From assembly GCF_028554725.1 (NCBI RefSeq), contig NC_071672.1:7656501-7720500 (forward strand): 64,000 bases of DNA, read 5' to 3'. Source of the DNA: Zeugodacus cucurbitae (taxonomy: Eukaryota > Arthropoda > Insecta > Diptera > Tephritidae). The translations under genes and the position numbers were made by a program. Position 1 is the first letter of the stretch, and each line of letters begins with the position of its first letter. The notes under the pieces are model-generated. The model saw only the letters and a list, made by a program, of their open reading frames with translations, was not told the DNA's origin and did no database searches. Below, piece by piece: positions 19,414 to 31,642 of this stretch.

Positions 19414-21390
19414 CTTAATTAGTTTAGAAACAAATAAAAAAATGTCTTGTCTTGTTTTGTTTTGTCATGTCTTGTCATGTCATGTCTTCTCTTGTTTTGT
19501 CTTATCTTCTTAATTAATTTAAAAACAAATCAAACACAATTGTCTTGTCTTGTCTTGTCTTTTCTTGTCTGGTCTGTTCTTGTCTTGTCTTATCTTCTTA
19601 CTTAATTTAAAAGCAAATCAAACACAATTGTCTTGTCTTGTCTGGCCTTGTCTTGTCTTGTCTTGTCTTGTCTTGTCTTGTCTTGTCTTGTCTTGTCTTG
19701 TCTTGTCTTGTCTTGTCTTGTCTTGTCTTGTCTTGTCTTGTCTTGTCTTGTCTTGTCTTGTCTTGTCTTGTCTTGTCTTGTCTTGTCTTGTCTTGTCTTG
19801 TCTTGTCTTGTCTTGTCTTGTCTTGTCTTGTCTTGTCTTGTCTTGTCTTGTCTTGTCTTGTCTTGTCTTGTCTTGTCTTGTCTTGTCTTGTCTTGTCTTG
19901 TCTTGTCTTGTCTTGTCTTGTCTTGTCTTGTCTTGTCTTGTCTTGTCTTGTCTTGTCTTGTCTTGTCTTGTCTTGTCTTGTCTTGTCTTGTCTTGTCTTG
20001 TCTTGTCTTGTCTCGTCTTGTCTTGTCTTGTCTTGTCTTGTCTTGTTTTGTCTTGTCTTGTCTTGTCTTGTCTCGTCTTGTCTTGTCTTGTCTTGTCTTG
20101 TCTTGTCTTGTCTTGTCTTGTCTTGTCTTGTCTTGTCTTGTCTTGTCTTGTCTTGTCTTGTCTTGTCTTGTCTTGTCTTGTCTTGTCTTGTCTTGTCTTG
20201 TCTTGTCTTGTCTTGTCTTGTCTTGTCTTGTCTTGTCTTGTCTTGTCTTGTCTTGTCTTGTCTTGTCTTGTCTTGTCTTGTCTTGTCTTGTCTTGTCTTG
20301 TCTTGTCTTGTCTTGTCTTGTCTTGTCTTGTCTTGTCTTGTCTTGTCTTGTCTTGTCTTGTCTTGTCTTGTCTTGTCTTGTCTTGTCTTGTCTTGTCTTG
20401 TCTTGTCTTGTCTTGTCTTGTCTTGTCTTGTCTTGTCTTGTCTTGTCTTGTCTTGTCTTGTCTTGTCTTGTCTTGTCTTGTCTTGTCTTGTCTTGTCTTG
20501 TCTTGTCTTGTCTTGTCTTGTCTTGTCTTGTCTTGTCTTGTCTTGTCTTGTCTTGTCTTGTCTTGTCTTGTCTTGTCTTGTCTTGTCTTGTCTTGTCTTG
20601 TCTTGTCTTGTCTTGTCTTGTCTTGTCTTGTCTTGTCTTGTCTTGTCTTGTCTTGTCTTGTCTTGTCTTGTCTTGTCTTGTCTTGTCTTGTCTTGTCTTG
20701 TCTTGTCTTGTCTTGTCTTGTCTTGTCTTGTCTTGTCTTGTCTTGTCTTGTCTGGCCTTGTCTTGTCTTGTTTTATCTTCTTAATTAATTTAAAAACAAA
20801 TCAAACACAATAGTCCTGTCTTGTCTTGTTTTGTCTTCTCTTCTTAATTAATTTAGAAACAAATAAAAAAAATGTCTTGACTTGTCTTGTATTTTCCTGT
20901 TTCGCTTTGTCTTATCTTCTTAATTAATTTAAAAATAAATCAAACACAATTGTCTTGTCTTGTCTTGTCTTGTCCTGTCTTGTCTTCTTAATTAGTTTAG
21001 AAACAAATAAAAAAATGTCTTGTCTTGTTTTGTTTTGTCATGTCTTGTCATGTCATGTCTTCTCTTGTTTTGTCTTATCTTCTTAATTAATTTAAAAACA
21101 AATCAAACACAATTGTCTTGTCTTGTCTTGTCTTGTCTTGTCTTGTCTTGTCTTTTCGTGTCTTGTCTTTTCTTGTCTGGTCTTGTCTTGTCTTGTCTTA
21201 TCTTCTTAATTAATTTAAAAGCAAATCAAACACAATTGTCTTGTCTTGTCTTGTATTTTCCTGTTTCGCCTTGTCTTGTCTTATCTTCTTAATTAATTTA
21301 AAAACAAATCAAACACAATTGTCTTGTCTTGTCTTGTTTTGTCCTGTCATGTCTTGTCATGTCTTGTCTTGTCTTGTCCTGTCTTGTCTT
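19414..21390. repeat. Rearranged unit with the longest array of its family
   Basis: Beta (19,414), TCATG segment, alpha, TTTTCTTGTCTGGTCTGTTC, an alpha beginning CTTACTTAATTT, then TCTGGCC and the 1.1 kb tract. The TGGTCTGTTC plus CTTACTTAATTT pair is otherwise typical of the 22-37 kb family (about 24,740, 27,920, 32,500), so this unit joins material of both families. Confidence 0.88.
19648..20753 (+). repeat. Very long pentamer tract, about 221 copies
   Basis: Bordered by TCTGGCC on both sides. Variants only in one patch: TCTCG at about 20,014, TTTTG at about 20,047 and TCTCG at about 20,074. The 60-bp spacing of the two TCTCG variants suggests a small internal duplication. Confidence 0.97.
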
Positions 21391-21542
21391 CTTAATTAGT
21401 TTAGAAACAAATAAAAAAAATGTCTTGTCTTGTTTTGTTTTGTCATGTCATGTCTTCTCTTGTTTTGTCTTATCTTCTTAATTAATTTAAAAACAAATCA
21501 AACACAATTGTCTTGTCTTGTCTTGTATTTTCCAGTCTGGCC

Positions 21543-22189
21543 TTGTCTTGTCTTGTCTTGTCTTGTCTTGTCTTGTCTTGCCTTGTCTTGTCTTGTCTTG
21601 TCTTGTCTTGTCTTGTCTTGTCTTGTCTTGTCTTGTCTTGTCTTGTCTTGTCTTGTCTTTTCTTGTCTTGTCTTGTCTTGTCTTGTCTTGTCTTGTCTTG
21701 TCTTGTCTTGTCTTGTCTTGTCTTGTCTTGTCTTGTCTTGTCTTGTCTTGTCTTGTCTTGTCTTGTCTTGTCTTGTCTTGTCTTGTCTTGTCTTGTCTTG
21801 TCTTGTCTTGTCTTGTCTTGTCTTGTCTTGTCTTGTCTTGTCTTGTCTTGTCTTGTCTTGTCTTGTCTTGTCTTGTCTTGTCTTGTCTTGTCTTGTCTTG
21901 TCTTGTCTTGTCTTGTCTTGTCTTGTCTTGTCTTGTCTTGTCTTGTCTTGTCTTGTCTTGTCTTGTCTTGTCTTGTCTTGTCTTGTCTTGTCTTGTCTTG
22001 TCTTGTCTTGTCTTGTCTTGTCTTGTCTTGTCTTGTCTTGTCTTGTCTTGTCTTGTCTTGTCTTGTCTTGTCTTGTCTTGTCTTGTCTTGTCTTGTCTTG
22101 TCTTGTCTTGTCTTGTCTTGTCTTGTCTTGTCTTGTCTTGTCTTGTCTTGTCTTGTCTTGTCTTGTCTTGTCTTGTCTTGTCTTGTCTT
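21543..22189 (+). repeat. Long pentamer tract, about 129 copies
   Basis: TTGCC near 21,581 and TTTTC near 21,659, matching the layout of the 18.2 kb tract, then pure to the TTTTCTTC border. Confidence 0.97.
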
Positions 22190-23200
22190 TTCTTCTTAAT
22201 TAATTTAGAAACAAATAAAAAAATGTCTTGACTTGTCTTGTATTTTCCTGTTTCGCCTTGTCTTGTCTTATCTTCTTAATTAATTTAAAAATAAATTAAA
22301 CACAATTGTCTTGTTTTGTCTTGTCATGTCTTGTCTTCTTAATTAGTTTAGAAACAAATAAAAAAATGTCTTGTCTTGTTTTGTTTTGTCATGTCTTGTC
22401 ATGTCATGTCTTCTCTTGTTTTGTCTTATCTTCTTAATTAATTTAAAAACAAATCAAACACAATTGTCTTGTCTTGTCTTGTATTTTCCAGTCTGGCCTT
22501 GTCTTGTCTTGTCTTGTCTTGTCTTGTCTTGTCTTGTCTTGTCTTGTCTTGTCTTGCCTTGTCTTGTCTTGTCTTGTCTTTTCGTGTCTTGTCTTTTCTT
22601 GTCTGGTCTTGTCTTGTCTTGTCTTGTCTTGTCTTTTCGTGTCTTGTCTTTTCTTGTCTGGTCTTGTCTTGTCTTGTCTTATCTTCTTAATTAATTTAAA
22701 AGCAAATCAAACATAATAGTCCTGTCTTGTCTTGTCTTGTCTTCTCTTCTTAATTAGTTTAGAAACAAATAAAAAAAATGTCTTGACTTGTCTTGTTTTG
22801 TTTTGTCATGTCTTGTCATGTCATGTCTTGACTTGTTTTGTCTTATCTTCTTAATTAATTTAAAAACAAATTAAACACAATTGTCTTGTCTTGTCTTGTA
22901 TTTTCCTGTTTCGCCTTGTCTTGTCTAATCTTCTTAATTAATTAAAAAACAAATCAAACACAATTGTCTTGTCTTGTCTTGTCTTGTTTTGGCTTGTCAT
23001 GTCTAGTCTTGTCTTCTCTTGTCTTGTCTTGTCTTCTTAATTAGTTTAGAAACAAATAAAAAAAATGTCTTGTCTTGTTTTGTTTTGGCATGTCTTGTCA
23101 TGTCATGTCTTCTCTTGTTTTGTCTTATCTTCTTAATTAATTTAAAAACAAATCAAACACAATTGTCTTGTCCTGTCTTGTATTTTCCTGTCTGGCCTTG

Positions 23201-23959
23201 TCTTGTCTTGTCTTGTCTTGTCTTGCCTTGTCTTGTCTTGTCTTGTCTTGTCTTGTCTTGTCTTGTCTTGTCTTGTCTTGTCTTGTCTTGTCTTGTCTTG
23301 TCTTGTCTTGTCTTGTCTTGTCTGGTCTTGTCTTGTCTTGTCTTGTCTTGTCTTGTCTTGTCTTGTCTTGTCTTGTCTTGTCTTGTCTTGTCTTGTCTTG
23401 TCTTGTCTTGTCTTGTCTTGTCTTGTCTTGTCTTGTCTTGTCTTGTCTTGTCTTGTCTTGTCTTGTCTTGTCTTGTCTTGTCTTGTCTTGTCTTGTCTTG
23501 TCTTGTCTTGTCTTGTCTTGTCTTGTCTTGTCTTGTCTTGTCTTGTCTTTTCTTGTCTTGTCTTGTCTTGTCTTGTCTTGTCTTGTCTTGTCTTGTCTTG
23601 TCTTGTCTTGTCTTGTCTTGTCTTGTCTTGTCTTGTCTTGTCTTGTCTTGTCTTGTCTTGTCTTGTCTTGTCTTGTCTTGTCTTGTCTTGTCTTGTCTTG
23701 TCTTGTCTTGTCTTGTCTTGTCTTGTCTTGTCTTGTCTTGTCTTGTCTTGTCTTGTCTTGTCTTGTCTTGTCTTGTCTTGTCTTGTCTTGTCTTGTCTTG
23801 TCTTGTCTTGTCTTGTCTTGTCTTGTCTTGTCTTGTCTTGTCTTGTCTTGTCTTGTCTTGTCTTGTCTTGTCTTGTCTTGTCTTGTCTTGTCTTGTCTTG
23901 TCTTGTCTTGTCTTGTCTTGTCTTGTCTTGTCTTGTCTTGTCTTGTCTTGTCTTGTCTT
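23201..23959 (+). repeat. Long pentamer tract, about 152 copies
   Basis: Variants TTGCC (23,226), TCTGG (23,324) and TTTTC (about 23,549), then pure to the TTTTCTTC border with beta-prime, as in the 18.2 and 21.5 kb tracts. Confidence 0.97.
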
Positions 23960-24391
23960 TTCTTCTTAATTAATTTAGAAACAAATAAAAAAATGTCTTG
24001 ACTTGTCTTGTATTTTCCTGTTTCGCCTTGTCTTGTCTTATCTTCTTAATTAATTTAAAAATAAATTAAACACAATTGTCTTGTTTTGTCTTGTCATGTC
24101 TTGTCTTCTTAATTAGTTTAGAAACAAATAAAAAAATGTCTTGTCTTGTTTTGTTTTGTCATGTCTTGTCATGTCATGTCTTCTCTTGTTTTGTCTTATC
24201 TTCTTAATTAATTTAAAAACAAATCAAACACAATTGTCTTGTCTTGTCTTGTATTTTCCAGTCTGGTCTTGTCTTGTCTTGTCTTGTCTTGTCTTGTCTT
24301 GTCTTGTCTTGTCTTGTCTTGTCTTGTCTTGTCTTGTCTTGTCTTGCCTTGTCTTGTCTTGTCTTGTCTTGTCTTTTCGTGTCTTGTCTTT

Positions 24392-24572
24392 TCTTGTCTT
24401 GTCTTGTCTTGTCTTGTCTTGTCTTGTCTTGTCTTGTCTTGTCTTGTCTTGTCTTGTCTTGTCTTGTCTTGTCTTGTCTTGTCTTGTCTTGTCTTGTCTT
24501 GTCTTGTCTTGTCTTGTCTTGTCTTGTCTTGTCTTGTCTTGTCTTGTCTTGTCTTGTCTTGTCTTGTCTTGT
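24392..24572 (+). repeat. Pentamer tract, about 36 copies
   Basis: Second array of its unit: between a TTTTCGTG segment and the TGTCC that precedes beta. Confidence 0.96.
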
Positions 24573-25055
24573 CCTGTCTTGTCTTCTTAATTAGTTTAGA
24601 AACAAATAAAAAAATGTCTTGTCTTGTTTTGTTTTGTCATGTCTTGTCATGTCATGTCTTCTCTTGTTTTGTCTTATCTTCTTAATTAATTTAAAAACAA
24701 ATCAAACACAATTGTCTTGTCTTGTCTTGTCTTTTCTTGTCTGGTCTGTTCTTGTCTTGTCTTATCTTCTTACTTAATTTAAAAGCAAATCAAACACAAT
24801 TGTCTTGTCTTGTCTTGTATTTTCCTGTTTCGCCTTGTCTTGTCTTATCTTCTTAATTAATTTAAAAACAAATCAAACACAATTGTCTTGTCTTGTCTTG
24901 TTTTGTCTTGTCATGTCTTGTCATGTCTTGTCTTGTCTTGTCTTGTCCAGTCTTGTCTTCTTAATTAGTTTAGAAACAAATAAAAAAAATGTCTTGTCTT
25001 GTTTTGTTTTGTCATGTCTTGTCATGTCATGTCTTCTCTTGTTTTGTCTTATCTT

Positions 25056-25079
25056 CTTAATTAATTTAAAAACAAATTG
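25056..25079 (+). repeat. Alpha spacer with 10-bp internal deletion
   Basis: Reads ...AAAAACAAATTG instead of ...AAAAACAAATCAAACACAATTG. The breakpoints fall at two AAT triplets, consistent with a microhomology or slippage deletion. Confidence 0.9.
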
Positions 25080-25810
25080 TCTTGTCTTGTCTTGTATTTT
25101 CCAGTCTGGCCTTGTCTTGTCTTGTCTTGTCTTGTCTTGTCTTGTCTTGTCTTGTCTTGTCTTGTCTTGCCTTGTCTTGTCTTGTCTTGTCTTTTCGTGT
25201 CTTGTCTTTTCTTGTCTGGTCTTGTCTTGTCTTGTCTTGTCTTGTCTTTTCGTGTCTTGTCTTTTCTTGTCTGGTCTTGTCTTGTCTTGTCTTATCTTCT
25301 TAATTAATTTAAAAGCAAATCAAACATAATAGTCCTGTCTTGTCTTGTCTTGTCTTCTCTTCTTAATTAGTTTAGAAACAAATAAAAAAAATGTCTTGAC
25401 TTGTCTTGTTTTGTTTTGTCATGTCTTGTCATGTCATGTCTTGACTTGTTTTGTCTTATCTTCTTAATTAATTTAAAAACAAATTAAACACAATTGTCTT
25501 GTCTTGTCTTGTATTTTCCTGTTTCGCCTTGTCTTGTCTAATCTTCTTAATTAATTAAAAAACAAATCAAACACAATTGTCTTGTCTTGTCTTGTCTTGT
25601 TTTGGCTTGTCATGTCTAGTCTTGTCTTCTCTTGTCTTGTCTTGTCTTCTTAATTAGTTTAGAAACAAATAAAAAAAATGTCTTGTCTTGTTTTGTTTTG
25701 GCATGTCTTGTCATGTCATGTCTTCTCTTTTTTTGTCTTATCTTCTTAATTAATTTAAAAACAAATCAAACACAATTGTCTTGTCCTGTCTTGTATTTTC
25801 CTGTCTGGCC

Positions 25811-26902
25811 TTGTCTTGTCTTGTCTTGTCTTGTCTTGTCTTGTCTTGTCTTGTCTTGTCTTGTCTTGTCTTGTCTTGTCTTGTCTTGTCTTGTCTTGTC
25901 TTGTCTTGTCTTGTCTTGTCTTGTCTTGTCTTGTCTTGTCTTGTCTTGTCTTGTCTTGTCTTGTCTTGTCTTGTCTTGTCTTGTCTTGTCTTGTCTTGTC
26001 TTGTCTTGTCTTGTCTTGTCTTGTCTTGTCTTGTCTTGTCTTGTCTTGTCTTGTCTTGTCTTGTCTTGTCTTGTCTTGTCTTGTCTTGTCTTGTCTTGTC
26101 TTGTCTTGTCTTGTCTTGTCTTGTCTTGTCTTGTCTTGTCTTGTCTTGTCTTGTCTTGTCTTGTCTTGTCTTGTCTTGTCTTGTCTTGTCTTGTCTTGTC
26201 TTGTCTTGTCTTGTCTTGTCTTGTCTTGTCTTGTCTTGTCTTGTCTTGTCTTGTCTTGTCTTGTCTTGTCTTGTCTTGTCTTGTCTTGTCTTGTCTTGTC
26301 TTGTCTTGTCTTGTCTTGTCTTGTCTTGTCTTGTCTTGTCTTGTCTTGTCTTGTCTTGTCTTGTCTTGTCTTGTCTTGTCTTGTCTTGTCTTGTCTTGTC
26401 TTGTCTTGTCTTGTCTTGTCTTGTCTTGTCTTGTCTTGTCTTGTCTTGTCTTGTCTTGTCTTGTCTTGTCTTGTCTTGTCTTGTCTTGTCTTATCTTGTC
26501 TTGTCTTGTCTTGTCTTGTCTTGTCTTGTCTTGTCTTGTCTTGTCTTGTCTTGTCTTGTCTTGTCTTGTCTTGTCTTGTCTTGTCTTGTCTTGTCTTGTC
26601 TTGTCTTGTCTTGTCTTGTCTTGTCTTGTCTTGTCTTGTCTTGTCTTGTCTTGTCTTGTCTTGTCTTGTCTTGTCTTGTCTTGTCTTGTCTTGTCTTGTC
26701 TTGTCTTGTCTTGTCTTGTCTTGTCTTGTCTTGTCTTGTCTTGTCTTGTCTTGTCTTGTCTTGTCTTGTCTTGTCTTGTCTTGTCTTGTCTTGTCTTGTC
26801 TTGTCTTGTCTTGTCTTGTCTTGTCTTGTCTTGTCTTGTCTTGTCTTGTCTTGTCTTGTCTTGTCTTGTCTTGTCTTGTCTTGTCTTGTCTTGTCTTGTC
26901 TT
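25811..26902 (+). repeat. Very long pentamer tract, about 218 copies
   Basis: A single G to A change at 26,493 in 1.09 kb; the 680 bp to its left are unbroken. Right border TTCTCTTC and beta-prime. Confidence 0.97.
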
Positions 26903-27428
26903 CTCTTCTTAATTAATTTAGAAACAAATAAAAAAAATGTCTTGACTTGTCTTGTATTTTCCTGTTTCGCCTTGTCTTGTCTTATCTTCTTAATTAATTT
27001 AAAAATAAATTAAACACAATTGTCTTGTTTTGTCTTGTCATGTCTTGTCTTCTTAATTAGTTTAGAAACAAATAAAAAAATGTCTTGTCTTGTTTTGTCA
27101 TGTCTTGTCATGTCATGTCTTCTCTTGTTTTGTCTTATCTTCTTAATTAATTTAAAAACAAATCAAACACAATTGTCTTGTCTTGTCTTGTATTTTCCAG
27201 TCTGGCCTTGTCTTGTCTTGTCTTGTCTTGTCTTGTCTTGTCTTGTCTTGTCTTGTCTTGTCTTGTCTTGTCTTGTCTTGTCTTGTCTTGTCTTGCCTTG
27301 TCTTGTCTTGTCTTGTCTTGCCTTTTCGTGTCTTGTCTTTTCTTGTCTTGTCTTGTCTTGTCTTGTCTTGTCTTGTCTTGTCTTGCCTTGTCTTGTCTTG
27401 TCTTGTCTTGCCTTTTCGTGTCTTGTCT

Positions 27429-27761
27429 CTTCTTGTCTTGTCTTGTCTTGTCTTGTCTTGTCTTGTCTTGTCTTGTCTTGTCTTGTCTTGTCTTGTCTTG
27501 TCTTGTCTTGTCTTGTCTTGTCTTGTCTTGTCTTGTCTTGTCTTGTCTTGTCTTGTCTTGTCTTGTCTTGTCTTGTCTTGTCTTGTCTTGTCTTGTCTTG
27601 TCTTGTCTTGTCTTGTCTTGTCTTGTCTTGTCTTGTCTTGTCTTGTCTTGTCTTGTCTTGTCTTGTCTTGTCTTGTCTTGTCTTGTCTTGTCTTGTCTTG
27701 TCTTGTCTTGTCTTGTCTTGTCTTGTCTTGTCTTGTCTTGTCTTGTCTTGTCTTGTCTTGT
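27429..27761 (+). repeat. Pure pentamer tract, about 66 copies
   Basis: Left of it the TTGCC plus TTTTCG segment is present twice about 90 bp apart (27,296-27,345 and 27,386-27,430), the second with TCTCTTC; ends at TGTCC before beta. Confidence 0.96.
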
Positions 27762-28970
27762 CCTGTCTTGTCTTCTTAATTAGTTTAGAAACAAATAAAA
27801 AAATGTCTTGTCTTGTTTTGTTTTGTCATGTCTTGTCATGTCATGTCTTCTCTTGTTTTGTCTTATCTTCTTAATTAATTTAAAAACAAATCAAACACAA
27901 TTGTCTTGTCTTGTCTTGTCTTTTCTTGTCTAGTCTGTTCTTGTCTTGTCTTATCTTCTTACTTAATTTAAAAGCAAATCAAACACAATTGTCTTGTCTT
28001 GTCTTGTATTTTCCTGTTTCGCCTTGTCTTGTCTTGTTTTGTCTTGTCATGTCTTGTCATGTCTTGTCTTGTCTTGTCTTGTCCAGTCTTGTCTTCTTAA
28101 TTAGTTTAGAAACAAATAAAAAAAATGTCTTGTCTTGTTTTGTTTTGTCATGTCTTGTCATGTCATTTCTTCTCTTGTTTTGTCTTATCTTCTTAATTAA
28201 TTTAAAAACAAATCAAACACAATTGTCTTGTCTTGTCTTGTATTTTCCAGTCTGGCCTTGTCTTGTCTTGTCTTGTCTTGTCTTGTCTTGTCTTGTCTTG
28301 TCTTGTCTTGTCTTGTCTTGTCTTGTCTTGCCTTGTCTTGTCTTGTCTTGTCTTTTCGTGTCTTGTCTTTTCTTGTCTGGTCTTGTCTTGTCTTGTCTTG
28401 TCTTGTCTTTTCGTGTCTTGTCTTTTCTTGTCTGGTCTTGTCTTGTCTTGTCTTATCTTCTTAATTAATTTAAAAGCAAATCAAACATAATAGTCCTGTC
28501 TTGTCTTGTCTTGTCTTCTCTTCTTAATTAGTTTAGAAACAAATAAAAAAAATGTCTTGACTTGTCTTGTTTTGTTTTGTCATGTCCTTCATGTCATGTC
28601 TTGACTTGTTTTGTCTTATCTTCTTAATTAATTTAAAAACAAATTAAACACAATTGTCTTGTCTTGTCTTGTATTTTCCTGTTTCGCCTTGTCTTGTCTA
28701 ATCTTCTTAATTAATTAAAAAACAAATCAAACACAATTGTCTTGTCTTGTCTTGTCTTGTTTTGGCTTGTCATGTCTAGTCTTGTCTTCTCTTGTCTTGT
28801 CTTGTCTTCTTAATTAGTTTAGAAACAAATAAAAAAAATGTCTTGTCTTGTTTTGTTTTGGCATGTCTTGTCATGTCATGTCTTCTCTTGTTTTGTCTTA
28901 TCTTCTTAATTAATTTAAAAACAAATCAAACACAATTGTCTTGTCCTGCCTTGTATTTTCCTGTCTGGCC

Positions 28971-29417
28971 TTGTCTTGTCTTGTCTTGTCTTGTCTTGTC
29001 TTGTCTTGTCTTGTCTTGTCTTGTCTTGTCTTGTCTTGTCTTGTCTTGTCTTGTCTTGTCTGGTCTTGTCTTGTCTTGTCTTGTCTTGTCTTGTCTTGTC
29101 TTGTCTTGTCTTGTCTTGTCTTGTCTTGTCTTGTCTTGTCTTGTCTTGTCTTGTCTTGTCTTGTCTTGTCTTGTCTTGTCTTGTCGTGTCTTGTCTTGTC
29201 TTGTCTTGTCTTGTCTTGTCTTGTCTTGTCTTGTCTTGTCTTGTCTTGTCTTGTCTTGCCTTGTCTTGTCTTGTCTTGTCTTGTCTTGTCTTGTCTTGTC
29301 TTGTCTTGTCTTGTCTTGTCTTGTCTTGTCTTGTCTTGTCTTGTCTTGTCTTGTCTTGTCTTGTTTTGTCTTGTCTTGTCTTGTCTTGTCTTGTCTTGTC
29401 TTGTCTTGTCTTGTCTT
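28971..29417 (+). repeat. Pentamer tract with scattered variants, about 89 copies
   Basis: TCTGG (29,063), TCGTG (29,185), TTGCC (29,259) and TTTTG (29,364) interrupt it. This is the most degenerate long tract of the family. Confidence 0.96.
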
Positions 29418-29809
29418 CTCTTCTTAATTAATTTAGAAACAAATAAAAAAAATGTCTTGACTTGTCTTGTATTTTCCTGTTTCGCCTTGTCTTGTCTTAT
29501 CTTCTTAATTAATTTAAAAATAAATTAAACACAATTGTCTTGTTTTGTCTTGTCATGTCTTGTCTTCTTAATTAGTTTAGAAACAAATAAAAAAATGTCT
29601 TGTCTTGTTTTGTCATGTCTTGTCATGTCATGTCTTCTCTTGTTTTGTCTTATCTTCTTAATTAATTTAAAAACAAATCAAACACAATTGTCTTGTCTTG
29701 TCTTGTATTTTCCAGTCTGGCCTTGTCTTGTCTTGTCTTGTCTTGTCTTGTCTTGTCTTGTCTTGTCTTGCCTTGTCTTGTCTTGTCTTGACTTTTCGTG
29801 TCTTGTCTT

Positions 29810-30245
29810 TTCTTGTCTTGTCTTGTCTTGTCTTGTCTTGTCTTGTCTTGTCTTGTCTTGTCTTGTATTGTCTTGTCTTGTCTTGTCTTGTCTTGTCTTG
29901 TCTTGTCTTCTCTTGTCTTGTCTTGTCTTGTCTTGTCTTGTCTTGTCTTGTCTTGTCTTGTCTTGTCTTGTCTTGTCTTGTCTTGTCTTGTCTTGTCTTG
30001 TCTTGTCTTGTCTTGTCTTGTCTTGTCTTGTCTTGTCTTGTCTTGTCTTGTCTTGTCTTGTCTTGTCTTGTCTTGTCTTGTCTTGTCTTGTCTTGTCTTG
30101 TCTTGTCTTGTCTTGTCTTGTCTTGTCTTGTCTTGTCTTGTCTTGTCTTGTCTTGTCTTGTCTTGTCTTGTCTTGTCTTGTCTTGTCTTGTCTTGTCTTG
30201 TCTTGTCTTGTCTTGTCTTGTCTTGTCTTGTCTTGTCTTGTCTTG
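29810..30245 (+). repeat. Pentamer tract, about 87 copies
   Basis: GTATTG at about 29,866 and TTCTC at about 29,909, then pure. It runs directly into TTTTGTCTTGTCATG before beta, which marks the deletion of the CTTACTTAATTT part in this unit. Confidence 0.96.
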
Positions 30246-31177
30246 TTTTGTCTTGTCATGTCTTGTCATGTCTTGTCTTGTCTTGTCTTGTCTTCTTAAT
30301 TAGTTTAGAAACAAATAAAAAAAATGTCTTGTCTTGTTTTGCTTTGTCATGTCTTGTCATGTCATGTCTTCTCTTGTTTTGTCTTATCTTCTTAATTAAT
30401 TTAAAAACAAATCAAACACAATTGTCTTGTCTTGTCTTGTATTTTCCAGTCTGGCCTTGTCTTGTCTTGTCTTGTCTTGTCTTGTCTTGTCTTGTCTTGT
30501 CTTGTCTTGTCTTGTCTTGTCTTGTCTTGTCTTGCCTTGTCTTGTCTTGTCTTGTCTTTTCGTGTCTTGTCTTTTCTTGTCTGGTCTTGTCTTGTCTTGT
30601 CTTGTCTTGTCTTTTCGTGTCTTGTCTTTTCTTGTCTGGTCTTGTCTTGTCTTGTCTTATCTTCTTAATTAATTTAAAAGCAAATCAAACATAATAGTCC
30701 TGTCTTGTCTTGTCTTGTCTTCTCTTCTTACTTAGTTTAGAAACAAATAAAAAAAATGTCTTGACTTGTCTTGTTTTGTTTTGTCATGTCTTGTCATGTC
30801 ATGTCTTGACTTGTTTTGTCTTATCTTCTTAATTAATTTAAAAACAAATTAAACACAATTGTCTTGTCTTGTCTTGTATTTTCCTGTTTCGCCTTGTCTT
30901 GTCTAATCTTCTTAATTAATTAAAAAACAAATCAAACACAATTGTCTTGTCTTGTCTTGTCTTGTTTTGGCTTGTCATGTCTAGTCTTGTCTTCTCTTGT
31001 CTTGTCTTGTCTTCTTAATTAGTTTAGAAACAAATAAAAAAAATGTCTTGTCTTGTTTTGTTTTGGCATGTCTTGTCATGTCATGTCTTCTCTTGTTTTG
31101 TCTTATCTTCTTAATTAATTTAAAAACAAATCAAACACAATTGTCTTGTCCTGTCTTGTATTTTCCTGTCTGGCCTT

Positions 31178-31642
31178 GTCTTGTCTTGTCTTGTCTTGTC
31201 TTGTCTTGTCTTGTCTTGTCTTGTCTTGTCTTGTCTTGTCTTGTCTTGTCTTGTCTTGTCTTGTCTTGTCTTGTCTTGTCTTGTCTTGTCTTGTCTTGTC
31301 TTGTCTTGTCTTGTCTGGTCTTGTCTTGTCTTATCTTGTCTTGTCTTGTCTTGTCTTGTCTTGTCTTGTCTTGTCTTGTCTTCTCTTGTCTTGTCTTGTC
31401 TTGTCTTGTCTTGTCTTGTCTTGTCTTGTCTTGTCTTGTCTTGTCTTGTCTTGTCTTGTCTTGTCTTGTCTTGTCTTGTCTTGTCTTGTCTTGTCTTGTC
31501 TTGTCTTGTCTTGTCTTGTCTTGTCTTGTCTTGTCTTGTCTTGTCTTGTCTTGTCTTGTCTTGTCTTGTCTTGTCTTGTCTTGTCTTGTCTTGTCTTGTC
31601 TTGTCTTGTCTTGTCTTGTCTTGTCTTGTCTTGTCTTGTCTT
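31178..31642 (+). repeat. Pentamer tract, about 93 copies
   Basis: Variants TCTGG (31,316), CTTAT (31,333) and TTCTC (31,383), then 250 bp pure. Confidence 0.96.

Larger units (their letters stand above)
12419..22370. repeat. 1.5-3.4 kb higher-order repeats with very long arrays
   Basis: Unit order: beta, short TCATG segment, alpha, TATTTTCCAGTCTGGCC, long pentamer tract, TCTGGCC, alpha CAATAG, beta-prime, TTTCGCC segment, alpha AAAAATAAAT, beta, TCATG segment, alpha, TTTTCG segment, AAAAGC alpha, TTTCGCC, alpha, pre-beta segment. Unit starts (beta) at 12,419, 14,919, 16,444, 18,034 and 21,391, so spacing is 2,500, 1,525, 1,590 and 3,357. The 18.0 kb and 21.4 kb copies end instead through TTTTCTTC straight into beta-prime (18,868 and 22,190), linking those two as close siblings; likewise the TGCATTTTCC variant links the 14.9 and 16.4 kb copies. 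Confidence 0.92.
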
